Position numbers and translations under genes: made by a program. Below the pieces are notes generated by a model that was not told the DNA's origin, did not search any database, and saw nothing but the letters and a program-made list of their open reading frames with translations. 64,000 nucleotides of DNA from Paraburkholderia silviterrae (lineage in GTDB: Bacteria; Pseudomonadota; Gammaproteobacteria; Burkholderiales; Burkholderiaceae), in contig NZ_SMRP01000005.1 in the NCBI RefSeq assembly GCF_004353915.1, positions 356,515 to 420,514 on the forward strand, given 5' to 3'. Positions within the stretch are counted from its first letter, which is position 1. Every line of letters begins with the position of its first letter. Below are positions 26,294 to 34,960 of the stretch, in pieces.

Positions 26294-29200
26294 ATGTACT
26301 GAGACGTTTCTTCCGCTTTCTCACCTCGCCGCTGCTGTGGGTCAGCATTGCCGTGCTGCTCCTTGCCGCGTGGATCTGGTTCGACGGGCCGCTCATCGCG
26401 TTCGGCGAAAGCCTGCCGCTGCAAAGCCGGCGCGCACGCGCGCTCGTGATCGCCGTGTTGCTGGTGATCTGGCTCTGGTGGCTCGTGCGGCGCCTGCGCC
26501 CACGCGCAGGTGCGGCTGGGCCGATTGCGCGCTGGCGCGAACGCCGCCGCCAGCGCCGCGAGCAGGCGGCAGCCGATGCCGGGCCGAACGTGGAACGCCT
26601 CGTCGAACTGCGCGCGCGCCTCATCGACGCGCTCACGCGGCTGCGCGAATGCGTTCCGTCGACGTCGCGCGTGGCGGCGTGGGCCGACCGCTTGACCGGC
26701 CGCAGCAAATACCGCCTGCCGTGGATCGTCGTCGCGGGCAGCGCCGGCTCCGGCAAGACGAGTCTTTTGGCCGGCAGCGGTTTGCGCCTGCATGGCCCGC
26801 TGCCGGACGGCGCGCCGGTGCCGCCCACGACGCAGTGCGACTGGTGGTACGCCGACGAAGCCGTGCTCGTCGACACGCCGCACGACACGCTCGAGACGCG
26901 CCCGGACGGCACGCCGGAGCCCAATGGCATCTGGGCGACGCTCACCGCGCTGCTGCGCCGCCACCGGCCCCGCCAGCCGCTCAATGGGGTGCTGCTGACC
27001 GTGGCCGCCGATACGCTCGTGGCCATGGCCGCAACCGAGCGCACGGCGTGCGCGGAGCGCCTCGCGCGGCCGCTACGCGCGCTGCAGACGCGGCTCGACG
27101 TGCGCGTGCCGGTCTATGTCTGCGTCACGCGGATGGACCGGCTGCGCGGGTTTTCCGACTATTTTCGCAACCTGGGCCACGAGGCGCGCGAGGCGGCGTG
27201 GGGCATCGGCTATGCGCTCAGCGACCCGCGCCCCAGCAACCCGCTGTGGCCAGCCCACAACGGGCTCGCGGAGCTTGCGAAACGGCTCGACGACGGCCTG
27301 TGCGCCGCGCTCGACGCCGAGCCCGATGCCGACGCGCGCGCGCTCGCCTACCTGTTCCCGCAACAGTTCGACGTCGTGCGGCAGGCCATTGCGTCATTCT
27401 GCGAAAGCCTCTTTCGCGAACCGCGCTTCGAAGCGCCGCTGCATTTGCGTGGCATTTATTTCACCGCCGCGCGCAATGGCCCTTCGACGACCGATTGCGT
27501 GCTGGGAACGCCGCACGACACTCCGGCTGCGCCACGCGAATTCGAAGCGGCCACCGAGCGCAACGGCTTTTTCATCAAGGCGCTGCTGCGCGACGTGCTG
27601 TTCGCCGATACCGGCTTCGCGGGCGTGAGCCGCACCGAGCGGCGCCGTAACGCGCTCTGGCAAACCGTACTGGCGACCTGCGCCGTTGCGATGCTCGCGG
27701 TCCTCGTCTGCGGCTGGATAGTCAGTTATACGAACAACCGCGCTTACCTGAACGAAGTCGATGCGCGCGTCGCCGCATTCGCGCGCGACGCGGCGCAGCC
27801 ACTCGAGGACGCCAATCCACAAACCCTCGCGCCCATGCTCGATGCGCTGAAGGCGCTGCCCGACTCGCCGCGCTTCAACGCCGATTCGCCGCCCTTCTTT
27901 CGCTATCGTCTGGGGCTCTTTCAGGGCACGCGCGTGCGCGAGGCCGCCGAGGACGCCTATCAGCGCGCGCTTCGGGAGAAGTTGCTGCCGCTCGTCTCGG
28001 CGCACCTCGAACAACTGCTCTCCGGGGCGCCCACCAACGACATCGAGTACGACTATGCCGCGCTGAAGGCCTATCTGATGCTGCACGATCCCGCCCACTA
28101 CGACGGCAGCTTCGTCGCGGCCTGGCTCTCGCTCGACATCCAGCGCACGCTGCCCGCCAACACGACCCAGGCCGAGCGCACGCAAATCGACACGCACCTG
28201 TCGAACCTGTTCGCCTCGCGCAGCATCGCCGCCGCACAGTTCGGACAGCCGATCAATCAGGCGCTCGTCGATGCCGTGCGCGCGCGCGTGGCCCAGGTCG
28301 CGCTGCCCGAGCGCACTTACCGGGTCCTGCGCCGCGAGCTCATGCGCACCATGAAAGCCGCGCCAGTCACGTTCGCCGACGCGGGCGGCCCGCAAGCCGC
28401 GCTGGTCTTCGTGCGCGCGAGCGGCAAGCCGCTGACCGACGGCATCGCGCCGCTGTTCACGTATCGCGGCTACTGGGACACCGTCGACAAGCGCATCGGC
28501 GAGATCACCGGCTCGCTCGCCCGCGACGACGCCTGGGTGCTCGGCATCGCGGGCGCGGCGAAGGCGGACGGCGTCACGCTCGCGGGATGGACGGAACAGG
28601 CCCGGCGGCTCTATCTGAACGAGTACATCACGACATGGGACGACTATCTCGGCGATTTGCGGCTCGCACCGGCGCCATCGATGCAGCAAAGCATCCAGCG
28701 TGCACGCGTGCTCTCCGCACCCGATTCGCCGCTGCGCAACCTGTTGCAGGTCGCCGCGAAGGAAACGCAGCTGCTGCGCCCGGAAGCGGGCAAGCCGCAA
28801 CTGGCCGCGCGCTGGCGCCAGCGCATGGATGTCGCGCGCCATTCGCTCGAAGCCGTATTCGGCAAGACGCCGACCGATAGCCCCCTCACTGGCATGGATG
28901 CTCCAACGGAAACCCTCGTCGATGCGCACTTCGCCGCCCTGCGGCAGCTCGTTGCGGGCCAGGGCCCGGACGGGCGCGGCGGCGCGCCGCTCGACCCGGT
29001 CCTGCAAAACGTCGATGCGCTGTACAGCTACCTGACTTCCGCCAGCGCCGCGCTCGCTAGCGGCGGCGTGCCGCCCACGACCGACGTGTTCGCCAAATTG
29101 CAGGCCGATGCGGGCCGGCTACCCGTGCCGTTGCGCGGGCTCCTGAGCGACCTGTCGCGCAACGCCGTGCAAGGCGTGGGCGCGACCACGCGGCAAGCTC

Positions 29201-29913
29201 TCTCGGAGCAAACCAGCAACGGCGTCGGCAACGTGTGCCGGCAGATGATCGCCGGGCGCTACCCGTTCGTGCGCAATGCCGCCCGCGACATGCCGCCGGA
29301 CGAATTCGCGCGGCTGTTCGCCTCCGGCGGTGTGCTCGACGACTACTTCCAGAAGAATCTCGCGGCCCAAGCCGATACGAACGGGACGCGCTGGCGCTTC
29401 CGGCCGGTCGCGGTGGCGAGCACGGACGGCATGGGCTTTGCCGCGGACGCGCCGCGCGACGCGCGCGTGCTCGACGCGTTCAGCCAGGCCGCGAAGATCC
29501 GCGACACCTATTTCGGATCGAATGGGCGCAGCCCGGCCTTCGAACTGGTGCTGACGCCGCAGGAAACCGATCCGGACATCCTGCAGTACACGCTCACCAT
29601 CGGCGCGCAGACCCTGCGCTACGCGCACGGCCCATCCACGCCCCAGGTCGTCAAATGGTCGGCCGACAGCATCCAGCGCGTGGCGCTGGAGATCAACACC
29701 GTGGGCGGGCCGCAGACGCTGCAGGGCGAAGGGCCGTGGGCGCTGCAGCGCCTGTTCGACAAGGCGCAGATCGCCCCGGGCAATACGGCCGACACCCAGA
29801 ACGCGACTTTCGATGTCGATGGCCACAAGCTGACGCTGCGCATGGCGGCAGGCACGGCCGGCGGCGACGCACTGCACCGCGCCGAACTGCTTGCCTTCCG
29901 CTGCCCGGCCTGA
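26290..29913 (+). CDS. tssM: T6SS inner-membrane protein TssM (IcmF)
   Basis: A 1207-residue IcmF-family protein. Two N-terminal membrane helices lie at about 13-30 and 50-68. A cytoplasmic P-loop domain has an intact Walker A, AGSAGSGKTS, near residues 149-158, and VLVDTPHDTLE nearby. A third helix lies at about 455-475, followed by a long periplasmic region ending in the TssJ-binding C-terminus. It spans the inner membrane and, with TssJ and TssL, makes the trans-envelope channel. The length is typical. Confidence 0.95.
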   Translation: MNVLRRFFRFLTSPLLWVSIAVLLLAAWIWFDGPLIAFGESLPLQSRRARALVIAVLLVIWLWWLVRRLRPRAGAAGPIARWRERRRQRREQAAADAGPNVERLVELRARLIDALTRLRECVPSTSRVAAWADRLTGRSKYRLPWIVVAGSAGSGKTSLLAGSGLRLHGPLPDGAPVPPTTQCDWWYADEAVLVDTPHDTLETRPDGTPEPNGIWATLTALLRRHRPRQPLNGVLLTVAADTLVAMAATERTACAERLARPLRALQTRLDVRVPVYVCVTRMDRLRGFSDYFRNLGHEAREAAWGIGYALSDPRPSNPLWPAHNGLAELAKRLDDGLCAALDAEPDADARALAYLFPQQFDVVRQAIASFCESLFREPRFEAPLHLRGIYFTAARNGPSTTDCVLGTPHDTPAAPREFEAATERNGFFIKALLRDVLFADTGFAGVSRTERRRNALWQTVLATCAVAMLAVLVCGWIVSYTNNRAYLNEVDARVAAFARDAAQPLEDANPQTLAPMLDALKALPDSPRFNADSPPFFRYRLGLFQGTRVREAAEDAYQRALREKLLPLVSAHLEQLLSGAPTNDIEYDYAALKAYLMLHDPAHYDGSFVAAWLSLDIQRTLPANTTQAERTQIDTHLSNLFASRSIAAAQFGQPINQALVDAVRARVAQVALPERTYRVLRRELMRTMKAAPVTFADAGGPQAALVFVRASGKPLTDGIAPLFTYRGYWDTVDKRIGEITGSLARDDAWVLGIAGAAKADGVTLAGWTEQARRLYLNEYITTWDDYLGDLRLAPAPSMQQSIQRARVLSAPDSPLRNLLQVAAKETQLLRPEAGKPQLAARWRQRMDVARHSLEAVFGKTPTDSPLTGMDAPTETLVDAHFAALRQLVAGQGPDGRGGAPLDPVLQNVDALYSYLTSASAALASGGVPPTTDVFAKLQADAGRLPVPLRGLLSDLSRNAVQGVGATTRQALSEQTSNGVGNVCRQMIAGRYPFVRNAARDMPPDEFARLFASGGVLDDYFQKNLAAQADTNGTRWRFRPVAVASTDGMGFAADAPRDARVLDAFSQAAKIRDTYFGSNGRSPAFELVLTPQETDPDILQYTLTIGAQTLRYAHGPSTPQVVKWSADSIQRVALEINTVGGPQTLQGEGPWALQRLFDKAQIAPGNTADTQNATFDVDGHKLTLRMAAGTAGGDALHRAELLAFRCPA

Positions 29914-29970
29914 CGCGGCGCGCTGGCATGCGCGCGGCATTTCCCCTGTTCCGCCCTGCGAGTCCCTCCC

Positions 29971-31632
29971 ATGACTGAACAATCCAATTTCGGCATCAAG
30001 CTTTCGGTGCTCACCTGCAACGGCGCTGCGCCGGGAAACGTCGTCGGCACCGAATTCGGCGCCAGTGGCGGCACGATCGGCAACGGCGCCGGCAACACCC
30101 TCGTGCTGCCCGACGACACCGGCGGCGTAGCCGCCCACCATGCGGATATCCGCTGCGTGGCCGGCGGCTGGCGCATGCGCAACATCAGCGAGCGCGGCAC
30201 GCTGACAGTCAACGGCAAGCCGCTCACGCCCGGCGGCGACATGCGCGTGGGCGTGGGCGACTTCATCGGCCTCGGCCCGTACGTGCTGCGCCTGGCACCC
30301 GGGCTCGTCCCCCCGGACTGGCGCGCCGACGCGGCACCTGCGCGCACGGACGGTGCCCAGGCGGCATCGGCACCGGATGGGTTGAGCCCGCCACACCGCG
30401 AAGCCGGCCCGCTCTCCGAAGCGCCCTCAGCCGGCTGGCTCTCGGACGGCACCACGCTGCTCGAGTCGCCGATCGCGTTCGGCGACCTGACGGATGTGCC
30501 GGTGGATCCGCTGGCCCTGTTCGGATCGGTCAACCGCGCATGGCCGGGCGCGCACAATCCACAAGCCGCCGACCTGTTTGGCGAGGAAGTCAGCGTGGGT
30601 TCGCGAGCCGATGGAGCGCCTGCGCCGCTGGAGCCGCGTGCTCATGCGGGCGAGCGCCGCACGCCGACCGAATTGAACAACGCGTTCACGATGAACGTAA
30701 CGACGCCCGGCGTTGTGTCGCCTGGCGCTGCGACGCTCACGCCGGACGTCGCTACGCCGGGCGGCCCTACGCCTGAGCATCGTGACGAACTCTTGCGAGC
30801 CGATGCGGAAGGCGCGCCAGCCATGGCGCCGCTATCGCCGGAAGCGTTCGATGCCCACGGCCTGTTCGAGGAACCGGACCACGCCGCAATGGCAAACGCG
30901 AGCGACGATCCAGGGTCCAGCGGCGCGCCGTGGAACGACGCTGTGGAGCCGCGCGTGCCCATGAAAGTCCGCTACGACACGCATTTCGGCGTCCCGCCGC
31001 ACGACGTCACGCCAGCTACGTTCGCCGGGCCGCCGTTTCGATTCGACGAGCTGGCCGCGAGGCAAGCATCCGCCGTAGCGCCCGCCCCCGCTCGCGGGGG
31101 GCGCGCTGCGGGGCTTGGCGCGGGCGTCACGACGGCTGGCATGGCGACACCCAGCGTGGCAACGCCAGGCGTGGAGGCATCCGGTGTGGGAACTTCCGGC
31201 ATGGGGACTTCTGGCGTGGCGGCCTCTGGCGCTGCAACGCCCGGCGTTGCAAGGCCCGCCGGGCCGAGGCGCCACGAAGCCGGCGACCTGCGAGCACGCG
31301 CCGCGGCACCCCCCCCCGCTGAAGCACCCAACGACCGGTTCGCAGCGCTGCGCGCATCGTTTCCCACGACGCTCGCCGCGAGCCGCTCCAAGGGCAGCGC
31401 TGCACCGCTGCCGCCCGACGTCATCGACCCGCTGGAGATTCACGCCACGCTTGGCGCCCAGTCATTGCCCACGGCGCAAGAAGACGCCGTGTCGGCCCTC
31501 GTCGGGGCGTTCTTCGCGGGCGCGGGCATTTCGGCTCACGATGCGGCGGCGGCCGGCCTCGACATCGAGTTCATGTACATGCTCGGCGGCGTGGCCCGCA
31601 CGCTGCTCAGCAAACGCCACGGACCGTCATAG
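29971..31632 (+). CDS. tagH: T6SS-associated FHA domain protein (TagH/ImpI-like)
   Basis: A 553-residue protein with an N-terminal FHA domain (about 10-110), a long low-complexity middle, and a conserved C-terminal domain (about 480-550) with EEDAVSALVGAFF-like text and DIEFMYMLGGVARTLLSKRH, as in T6SS FHA proteins. FHA proteins usually bind phosphothreonine and regulate T6SS assembly with the PpkA kinase. Here the normal Arg is Asn38 (TIGNGAGN) and the Ser of SxxH is Ala54, so classical phosphopeptide binding is doubtful. No ppkA or pppA lies in the cluster. It is the last gene of the operon. Confidence 0.85.
   Translation: MTEQSNFGIKLSVLTCNGAAPGNVVGTEFGASGGTIGNGAGNTLVLPDDTGGVAAHHADIRCVAGGWRMRNISERGTLTVNGKPLTPGGDMRVGVGDFIGLGPYVLRLAPGLVPPDWRADAAPARTDGAQAASAPDGLSPPHREAGPLSEAPSAGWLSDGTTLLESPIAFGDLTDVPVDPLALFGSVNRAWPGAHNPQAADLFGEEVSVGSRADGAPAPLEPRAHAGERRTPTELNNAFTMNVTTPGVVSPGAATLTPDVATPGGPTPEHRDELLRADAEGAPAMAPLSPEAFDAHGLFEEPDHAAMANASDDPGSSGAPWNDAVEPRVPMKVRYDTHFGVPPHDVTPATFAGPPFRFDELAARQASAVAPAPARGGRAAGLGAGVTTAGMATPSVATPGVEASGVGTSGMGTSGVAASGAATPGVARPAGPRRHEAGDLRARAAAPPPAEAPNDRFAALRASFPTTLAASRSKGSAAPLPPDVIDPLEIHATLGAQSLPTAQEDAVSALVGAFFAGAGISAHDAAAAGLDIEFMYMLGGVARTLLSKRHGPS
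31123..31257. repeat. 15-bp in-frame tandem repeats in the FHA gene
   Basis: Nine 15-bp units, each coding five residues of pattern Gly-Val/Met/Ala-x-Thr/Ala-Pro/Ser, cover residues about 385-429. Units include GGCATGGCGACACCC, GGCATGGGGACTTCT and GGCGTTGCAAGGCCC. They form part of a disordered linker between the FHA and C-terminal domains. Confidence 0.8.
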
Positions 31633-31783
31633 CGAAGCGCCCGGGGCCCCGCTACGCAAGAGGTCATGCAGGAGATCTGCCGGAAATGGCCGGCTCTCGA
31701 CAAAAGATGTCCGGACTGTTCGGTCGAGACACATTACACTGCGCTTCACAACTCCTATACATGACCTTTTCATGCCATCGCCG

Positions 31784-31816
31784 CGTTGGGTTCTTGATGC
31801 CATCAAGGACCCAACG
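31784..31816. promoter_or_regulatory. 33-bp near-perfect palindrome upstream of the MFS gene
   Basis: CGTTGGGTTCTTGATG (31784-31799) pairs with CATCAAGGACCCAACG (31801-31816) at 15 of 16 positions around a single base; the one mismatch can be a G-U pair in RNA. It ends 43 bases before the MFS ATG. It could be an operator for a local regulator or a leader hairpin; no T tract follows directly. Confidence 0.6.
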
Positions 31817-31859
31817 TTTGTCGCGGCGCCCGCGTGAAGCCTTTTTGCTTATCGACAAT

Positions 31860-33113
31860 ATGGAAACCAGCCTCGACAAGCGCGCCGCGCCCGGCGCCAC
31901 GCCTGTGTCCGCCGCCTCCACGGCCTCCACCGGTGTGCAGCGCACCGTGTACTCCGTGCTCGGCGCGATCAGCTTTTCGCATCTGCTCAACGACATGATC
32001 CAGTCGTTGATCCTGGCCATCTATCCGATGCTCAAGGACAACTTCTCGCTGTCGTTCACGCAGATCGGCCTCATTACGCTCACCTACCAGATCACGGCTT
32101 CGATGCTGCAGCCGCTCGTGGGCGTCTATACCGACAAGCGTCCGCTGCCGTACTCGCTGCCCGTCGGCATGGGCTTTACGCTGTGCGGCCTGTTGCTGAT
32201 GTCGGTGGCGCCGAGCTACGCCGTGCTGCTCGTCGCGGCGGCGCTCGTGGGTTGTGGCTCCTCCGTGTTCCATCCGGAGTCCTCGCGCGTCGCGCGCATG
32301 GCCTCGGGCGGCCGCCACGGCCTCGCGCAATCGCTGTTCCAGGTGGGCGGCAACGCCGGCTCTTCGCTTGGACCGCTGCTCGCGGCCGCGATCGTCATTC
32401 CGCACGGCCAGCGCAGCATCGCGTGGTTCTCGGTGGCGGCGCTCGTCGCGATGTTCGTGCTCACGCAGATCGGCCGCTGGTACAAGGCTCATCCGGCGAT
32501 GAAGAAAAAGCGCGCAGAGGTCCCGCACGTCGCGCTCTCGCGCCGCAGTGTGGCCACCGCGATCGGCATTCTCGTACTGCTCGTGTTCTCGAAGTACTTC
32601 TACCTCGCGAGCATCAACAGCTACTTCACGTTCTATCTGATCGACCGCTTCCACCTGCCCGTGCAGGCCGCCCAGGTGCATCTGTTCGTGTTCCTCGCGG
32701 CCGTGGCGGCGGGCACGATCATCGGCGGCCCGGTGGGCGACCGCATCGGCCGCAAGTACGTGATCTGGGGCTCGATTCTGGGCGTGGCGCCGTTCACGCT
32801 GCTGCTGCCCTATGCCAACCTGTTCTGGACCAGCGTGCTGACCGTGATCATCGGCGTGGTCCTCGCCTCGGCTTTCTCGGCCATCCTCGTCTATGCGCAG
32901 GAGCTGATCCCCGGCAAGGTGGGCATGGTGGCAGGCCTGTTCTTCGGCTTCGCATTCGGCCTCGGCGGCATCGGCGCGGCGGTGCTCGGCCAACTGGCGG
33001 ACGCCACCAGTATCGCCTTCGTCTACAAGGTCTGTTCGTTCCTGCCGCTGATCGGCATCCTCACCGTGTTCCTGCCCGACGTCGAGGGCAAGCGGGCGAC
33101 AAAGACAGCCTGA
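31860..33113 (+). CDS. MFS exporter of the fosmidomycin-resistance (Fsr) family
   Basis: A 417-residue, 12-helix major facilitator. SFSHLLNDMIQSLILAIYPM, FTQIGLITLTYQITASMLQP and VGCGSSVFHPESSRVARMAS are characteristic of the Fsr group. It is an inner-membrane proton-coupled exporter; fosmidomycin-type substrates are known for the E. coli homologue, but the real substrate here is unknown. I start at ATG 31860 because upstream in-frame Met codons lie within non-coding-like sequence and the palindrome; no clear ribosome site precedes it. A terminator follows at 33214. Confidence 0.88.
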   Translation: METSLDKRAAPGATPVSAASTASTGVQRTVYSVLGAISFSHLLNDMIQSLILAIYPMLKDNFSLSFTQIGLITLTYQITASMLQPLVGVYTDKRPLPYSLPVGMGFTLCGLLLMSVAPSYAVLLVAAALVGCGSSVFHPESSRVARMASGGRHGLAQSLFQVGGNAGSSLGPLLAAAIVIPHGQRSIAWFSVAALVAMFVLTQIGRWYKAHPAMKKKRAEVPHVALSRRSVATAIGILVLLVFSKYFYLASINSYFTFYLIDRFHLPVQAAQVHLFVFLAAVAAGTIIGGPVGDRIGRKYVIWGSILGVAPFTLLLPYANLFWTSVLTVIIGVVLASAFSAILVYAQELIPGKVGMVAGLFFGFAFGLGGIGAAVLGQLADATSIAFVYKVCSFLPLIGILTVFLPDVEGKRATKTA

Positions 33114-33213
33114 GCGCGATCCCCCGCCGCTGCCGCGCTAACGCGCGCGATGCATGAACCAACGGCCGGTTGCCCAGCGGGGCGCCGGCCGTAATGAGAG
33201 GGTCAGCCGGATC

Positions 33214-33256
33214 GAAACAGCCGGATCGGCTTACGCTGATCGGGCTGTTTCCTTTT
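33214..33256 (+). terminator. Intrinsic terminator after the MFS gene
   Basis: A stem of about 16 pairs (GAAACAGCC at 33214-33222, GGCTGTTTC at 33243-33251, plus inner GATC/GATC pairing with one mismatch and a TTAC loop) is followed by CTTTTC. Confidence 0.8.
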
Positions 33257-33290
33257 CGGGGGATCGGCGGCCCATACGCCGGGCCACGCC

Positions 33291-33319
33291 TTGGACGCGC
33301 CGCGACTTCGTACTAGTCT
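33291..33319 (+). promoter_or_regulatory. Possible sigma-70 promoter for the adenosine-kinase-family gene
   Basis: TTGGAC (33291-33296) and TAGTCT (33314-33319) are separated by 17 bases, between the terminator and the ATG at 33392. Confidence 0.3.
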
Positions 33320-33391
33320 TCTTGAACCACGCCGCGCGCTCCTCGTCGTCGAGCGGCGGCGGCCTTCGAGACGCCCCGCGCGAGGTCCGCC

Positions 33392-33877
33392 ATGCAACTG
33401 TCCACGGTAGAGATCGTCAAGCCCGAAGCCACCAACTTCATCCTCGGGCAAACGCACTTCATCAAATCGGTCGAAGACCTGCACGAGGCGCTCTACGGCG
33501 CGGTGCCGGGCATCCAGTTCGGCCTCGCGTTCTGCGAGGCCTCGGGCAAGCGCCTCGTGCGCCGCTCGGGCACGAACGACGCACTCGTCGAAATGGCCAC
33601 GAGCAACGCGCTGCGCATCGCGGCGGGCCACAGCTTCATCGTCTTTCTCGGCGACGGCTTCTTTCCCATCAACGTGCTCAACGTCGTGAAGGCCGTGCCC
33701 GAGGTGTGCCGCATTTTTTGCGCGACCGCCAATCCGACCGAAGTGCTGATCGCCGAAACGGACAAGGGGCGCGGCATTATCGGCGTGGTGGACGGCGAGC
33801 CGCCGCTCGGCGTCGAGACCGAAGAAGACGTGCGCTGGCGCCACGACCTGCTGCGCGCGATCGGCTACAAGGCCTGA
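33392..33877 (+). CDS. Adenosine-specific kinase family protein (PF04008, formerly DUF355)
   Basis: A 161-residue protein matching the small 'adenosine-specific kinase' family along its length: NFILGQTHFIKSVEDLHEAL near the start, GLAFCEASGKRLVRRSGTND, HSFIVFLGDGFFPINVLN and IIGVVDGEPPLGVETEED at the end. The family is compact, best known from archaea and scattered bacteria, and binds adenosine or AMP; its cellular role is poorly defined. GAGG at 33379-33382 is a ribosome site. Only 6 bases separate it from the Ap4A phosphorylase gene, so the two form an operon. Confidence 0.8.
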   Translation: MQLSTVEIVKPEATNFILGQTHFIKSVEDLHEALYGAVPGIQFGLAFCEASGKRLVRRSGTNDALVEMATSNALRIAAGHSFIVFLGDGFFPINVLNVVKAVPEVCRIFCATANPTEVLIAETDKGRGIIGVVDGEPPLGVETEEDVRWRHDLLRAIGYKA

Positions 33878-33883
33878 GCGCCG

Positions 33884-34960
33884 ATGGCCGCGACCGTGCT
33901 CACGGCCCGCACCCTGCGCGACGCGATCGCGCAGCGCACGCGCGACGCCTTGCGATGCGGCGCGCTGCAGCCCATCGAAACCGCGCTCATGCACATCGAC
34001 GATGGCGGCGTGCGCTTTGCCGTGCGCCAGGTGTCGAGTCTCGCGCGCAAGGAGGCGGCGCGGCGCACGGATGCGCCTTCGCGAGACATGCCACAGGCGC
34101 CTGCGCGCAACCCCTTCCTGCCTTACGACGACGATCTGTGCGTGGGCGAGCTCTCTTCGACGCACGTCGCGCTGCTCAACAAGTACAGCGTGCTCGACGA
34201 GCATCTGCTGATCGTCACGCGCCGCTTCGTGCCACAGGAGGTGCTGCTCGATCATGCCGACTTCGCGGCGCTGCTCGTCGTGCTGCATGGCTTCGACGCG
34301 CTGGGTTTTTACAACGGCGGGCCGCAAGCCGGCGCGAGCCAGCCGCACAAGCATCTGCAGGCCGTGCCGCTGCCGCTCGATGCGGCGGGGATGGCGGTGC
34401 CTGTCGAGACGCTGCTCGACGCGGCGCCGGCCGATGCGGTGGCGGCCGGTGCGGCGGGTGTCGATGCGGCAGCGGCCTATGCCGCAGCGGCCGATGCGGC
34501 GACCGCTGCCGTGCGCGTGCCGGGGCTGCCTTTCGCGCACGCCTTCGCGCGGCTCGATCTGGCGGGGAGAGCGAATGGAGCAATCGCAGGCGGGGACGCA
34601 CTACGGGACGCACCACAGGGCGCACTACAGGGCGCACTACAGGACGCTCAACCCGACGCACAACGCGCACTCGACACCTACCGGGCGCTGCTGCATGCGG
34701 CCGGCATCGGGACCGTCGAAGTCGAAGGCGTGGCGCATCAAGACGCGCCGTACAACCTGCTCGTCACGCGCCGCTGGATGCTGGTGGTGCCACGCGGGAC
34801 AGAGCGCGTCGAGGGCATCTCCGTGAACGCGCTCGGCTTCGCGGGCTCGCTCTTCGTGCGCGACGCTGCGCAACGGGAGACGCTCGCGCGCATCGGGCCG
34901 ATGACGGCGCTCTCGCGTGTCGCCAAACCGCTCGCGCCGAAGGCTTCAACCCACGCCTAG
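33884..34960 (+). CDS. Ap4A phosphorylase (ATP adenylyltransferase)
   Basis: A 358-residue protein of the Apa1/Apa2 family. It has NPFLPYDDDLCVGEL, LLNKYSVLDEHLLIVTRRFV, the active-site histidine triad variant ASQPHKHLQAVPLP (near 152-160), and a C-terminal domain with PYNLLVTRRWMLVVPR. The enzyme splits diadenosine tetraphosphate with phosphate to ADP and ATP. Two low-complexity inserts are unusual: an Ala-rich stretch (about 177-207) and a repeat stretch (about 237-260) from 12-bp DNA repeats. Its end overlaps the convergent livF gene by 15 bases. The adenosine-family partner upstream suggests a nucleotide-salvage or alarmone-related unit. Confidence 0.85.
   Translation: MAATVLTARTLRDAIAQRTRDALRCGALQPIETALMHIDDGGVRFAVRQVSSLARKEAARRTDAPSRDMPQAPARNPFLPYDDDLCVGELSSTHVALLNKYSVLDEHLLIVTRRFVPQEVLLDHADFAALLVVLHGFDALGFYNGGPQAGASQPHKHLQAVPLPLDAAGMAVPVETLLDAAPADAVAAGAAGVDAAAAYAAAADAATAAVRVPGLPFAHAFARLDLAGRANGAIAGGDALRDAPQGALQGALQDAQPDAQRALDTYRALLHAAGIGTVEVEGVAHQDAPYNLLVTRRWMLVVPRGTERVEGISVNALGFAGSLFVRDAAQRETLARIGPMTALSRVAKPLAPKASTHA
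34593..34664. repeat. 12-bp tandem repeats inside the Ap4A phosphorylase gene
   Basis: Six degenerate 12-bp units, such as GGGACGCACTAC, AGGGCGCACTAC (twice) and AGGACGCTCAAC, code for four-residue repeats (Ala-Leu-Gln/Arg-Gly/Asp). They keep frame and add a flexible loop between the catalytic and C-terminal domains. Confidence 0.8.

Noticed and set aside
18005..31257. Tandem repeats in vgrG and the FHA gene considered as CRISPR
   Set aside because: Units are contiguous without spacers, in frame, and code for regular protein repeats.
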